Part shown: positions 6,850-8,563 of the stretch, piece by piece
Layout: each line of letters starts with the position of its first letter
How positions within the stretch are numbered: the first letter of the stretch is position 1
Assembly (NCBI GenBank): GCA_001001925.1
Contig: LCLH01000031.1
Location: 1-8,563, forward strand
Length of the DNA: 8,563 nucleotides
Direction of reading: 5' to 3'
From: Candidatus Magasanikbacteria bacterium GW2011_GWC2_45_8
GTDB taxonomy: Bacteria > Patescibacteriota > Patescibacteriia > Magasanikbacterales > UBA10146
Translations under genes and position numbers: made by a program
Notes under the pieces: model-generated
Told to the model about the DNA's origin: nothing
Databases searched by the model: none
What the model saw: the letters and a program-made list of their open reading frames with translations, nothing else

Positions 6850-7776
6850 ATGTATCTAGCCCAGCTGTACGATATTTTTTTAGTTTTCTACATAGGAGCG
6901 TCTTTTATTTTCTCCATACTATTGATAAAGAAAAAACACGCAATCATCTTTGCGTGGTTGATTTTGTTGTCTTCTTTTGGCATAACCTATAGCGCCTACA
7001 TTGAACCATACCGTGTAAAGATTCGCATACAGTCTATTGTACTCAACAAAATCAAAGAGCCAGTCCGTGTGGTTGTGGTGGGGGATTGGCACATTCGTCC
7101 GGGGAAGGGCGCAGATTTTATCAAGTGGCAGGTTCAAAAAATTGCAGACCTTAAACCGGATTTGATTGTCATGACCGGTGATTTTTTGTTTTTTGATGAC
7201 TTTGAAAAATTTGCCGGTGATCTGCGCGCATTGACGGCGTTGCCAAAAATTGCGCCAACAATTACTGTTTTGGGCAACCATGATTATGGTCTGGGTGACC
7301 CGGCGAATGGTTTTGATTACACGGATTCGCACAATGAAATCAGCAAAATTTTTTCAGATGGTGGAATTAAAGTTTTGGCGGATAGTTATGAACGCATAAA
7401 AATTAAAAACACGAGCATAGAAATTGCGGGATTTGATGAATCGTGGTTGAAAAACAAAAATCGCAAAAACATAATAAACGGTTTTGACTCATCGGCGGAT
7501 TTAAAAATAGCCGTGAGCCATAATCCGGACGCCGCGTTTGAAAACATCGCGTCCAAATTTGATTTGATGATCACCGGGCATACGCATGGCGGGCAGGTTC
7601 GCCTTCCTTTTATAGGCGCAATAGTTGAGGCGGAAACAGTGCTTCCAAAAAAGGATTACGGAAGATATATTGAAGATCATAATCCGCCGATTTTTAATAC
7701 GGTTGGCATAGGGGAGTCGGGGCCGCATTTGCGGTTTTGGGATCGTCCGGAGATTGTGGTTTTGGATATTAAGTAA
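6850..7776 (+). CDS. Membrane-anchored calcineurin-like metallophosphoesterase (YkuE/YaeI-like)
   Basis: A 308-residue dinuclear-metal phosphoesterase. Two N-terminal hydrophobic helices (about 5-26 and 31-49) anchor it; the catalytic domain follows from about residue 70. All metal-site motifs are present in order: D79 and H81 (GDWH), D111 (TGDF), N143 and H144 (GNHD), H224 (SHNPD), and H244 and H246 (GHTHGGQVRLP). The GHTHGGQ form and the membrane anchor are like the YkuE/YaeI group, some members of which act on lipid-linked phosphates, but the substrate cannot be read from the sequence. The catalytic domain's side of the membrane is not decided here. The start at 6850 is the first ATG before the first helix and lacks a Shine-Dalgarno; the methyltransferase gene follows after 8 nt. 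Confidence 0.9.
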   Translation: MYLAQLYDIFLVFYIGASFIFSILLIKKKHAIIFAWLILLSSFGITYSAYIEPYRVKIRIQSIVLNKIKEPVRVVVVGDWHIRPGKGADFIKWQVQKIADLKPDLIVMTGDFLFFDDFEKFAGDLRALTALPKIAPTITVLGNHDYGLGDPANGFDYTDSHNEISKIFSDGGIKVLADSYERIKIKNTSIEIAGFDESWLKNKNRKNIINGFDSSADLKIAVSHNPDAAFENIASKFDLMITGHTHGGQVRLPFIGAIVEAETVLPKKDYGRYIEDHNPPIFNTVGIGESGPHLRFWDRPEIVVLDIK

Positions 7777-7784
7777 TCAAAAAA

Positions 7785-8405
7785 ATGTACAGCGAATACG
7801 AACAAAGAGATCAAAAACATTTCAGCGCGTGGGCGCCGCGTTTTGACAGAGGGTTGGATGGCATATTTTTTCGCGCAAGCTACCGTGCGGCGCTTAAAGC
7901 GGCTTATCCGCACCCTCACGCACACGTGCTTGAAGTTGCGTGCGGCACGGGGGGATTCATCAAAGCATTGCTGAATAAAGAGCCCGCGCTTTCCATAACA
8001 GGCATTGATTATACACCGGCCATGCTTGCAGAGGCTGAGATAAAGTTTAAAAATGAAAAGCGCGTGCATTTGATCCAAGGTTCGGCTGAAAAATTGCCAC
8101 TACAAGAACAATTTGATTTTGTGTATTGTTTGGACGCTTTTCATCATTTCCAAAATGCTGATAAGACGCTTGAAGAAATGCGACGCGTCGTCAAACCGTC
8201 AGGCACCATAACAATTCTTGATCCTGTATTTGACGGGTGGAAGAGTTTGCTCATGAAACTAACCTTGCCTTTTTTGGGTGAAGCGCACATAGCAAAACGC
8301 TCAACAAAAGACTGGCATGAATTGCTCCTGCGCCACAAATTAAAAATAGTACGGGAAACAGCTTGGCTTGGTTTTTTTAAAATTTTTATTCTAAAAAATA
8401 TATGA
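7785..8405 (+). CDS. Class I SAM-dependent methyltransferase (UbiE/Methyltransf_11 type)
   Basis: A 206-residue soluble protein with a Rossmann-like methyltransferase core. Motif I is LEVACGTG (about 49-56), which binds S-adenosylmethionine. An acidic residue for the ribose hydroxyls follows in GIDYTPAML, then GSAEKLPL, the FDFVYCLDAFHHF strand (motif IV region) and the VVKPSGTITILDP post-motif. The C-terminal part, from about residue 150, is likely the substrate cap and matches nothing I recognise. Similarity to quinone or lipid methyltransferases is only at family level, so the substrate is unknown. It lies 8 nt after the phosphoesterase, and its TGA overlaps the next ATG as ATGA (8402-8405), suggesting co-translation with that gene. 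Confidence 0.9.
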   Translation: MYSEYEQRDQKHFSAWAPRFDRGLDGIFFRASYRAALKAAYPHPHAHVLEVACGTGGFIKALLNKEPALSITGIDYTPAMLAEAEIKFKNEKRVHLIQGSAEKLPLQEQFDFVYCLDAFHHFQNADKTLEEMRRVVKPSGTITILDPVFDGWKSLLMKLTLPFLGEAHIAKRSTKDWHELLLRHKLKIVRETAWLGFFKIFILKNI

Positions 8406-8563
8406 AAATTGGTATTGAACAATTGCCGCGCGGTTTAAGTGCGCGTACCGCAATCAGGCGGTGCGGGTATGGTGAACACGTGAGCAGAGAAGTGAGTTAC
8501 TGGAAACGGCTTGGTACCGGCAGTTACCCGCGTTTTCATGTTTATGTTGAAGAACGCGGCAAG
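8402..8563 (+). CDS. Uncharacterised conserved protein, 3' end outside window
   Basis: The frame is open from the ATG at 8402 to the window edge, giving the first 54 residues. It begins MKIGIEQLPRGLSARTAIRR and continues with CGYGEHVS, SYWKRLG and YPRFHVYVEE. The start overlaps the methyltransferase stop as ATGA, which supports the frame. The N-terminal part, a short helical region with a CGY motif followed by YPRFHVYVEE, reminds me of a small uncharacterised family seen in Patescibacteria genomes; this is recollection, not a search. I cannot give a function. No signal peptide or membrane segment is visible in this part. Confidence 0.75.
   Translation, partial: MKIGIEQLPRGLSARTAIRRCGYGEHVSREVSYWKRLGTGSYPRFHVYVEERGK

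Noticed and set aside
7677..8078. Minus-strand frame of 133 codons
   Set aside because: It is antisense to the phosphoesterase end and the methyltransferase start, with no recognisable domain.
538..8405. Recoding of TGA as Gly, as in some Patescibacteria (Gracilibacteria, SR1)
   Set aside because: TGA ends the prepilin peptidase and methyltransferase genes at natural C termini, and none of the clear genes needs TGA as an amino acid.

Overview
The window looks like chromosome from a member of the Candidate Phyla Radiation (Patescibacteria). This is inferred from protein style, compact gene packing and translation starts without clear Shine-Dalgarno sequences; no marker gene here proves it. 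The code is standard: TAA, TAG and TGA all end genes. All genes lie on the + strand, and most junctions are 2-11 nt gaps or 4-nt ATGA overlaps. I found no mobile element, CRISPR array, integrase or toxin-antitoxin pair.

Left block (1-2637): the 3' part of a type IV prepilin peptidase gene overlaps by ATGA the start of ligA, the NAD+-dependent DNA ligase. Middle block (2672-6571): gatC, gatA, a gene for a protein with two fused LOG-type Rossmann domains, and lgt run head to tail with 2-5 nt gaps. A candidate promoter sits just before gatC, so close that the transcript may be nearly leaderless. gatB is not here. tRNA-Ser(GGA) with an encoded CCA follows lgt after 11 nt. Right block (6807-8563): after a short non-coding stretch come a 13-codon mini-ORF, a membrane-anchored metallophosphoesterase, a class I SAM methyltransferase, and the first 54 codons of an uncharacterised protein that runs off the window.

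The known functions are housekeeping: DNA joining, amidation of mischarged tRNA, lipoprotein lipidation, pilin processing and a serine tRNA. I see no obvious new multi-gene system. The unusual material lies inside the familiar proteins. The LOG protein is an exact tandem duplication whose second copy has lost the catalytic Glu. Lgt, LigA and GatA differ from the textbook enzymes at residues or segments that are normally conserved, and the prepilin peptidase appears to lack about one transmembrane segment. These are probably lineage traits, but each can be tested.
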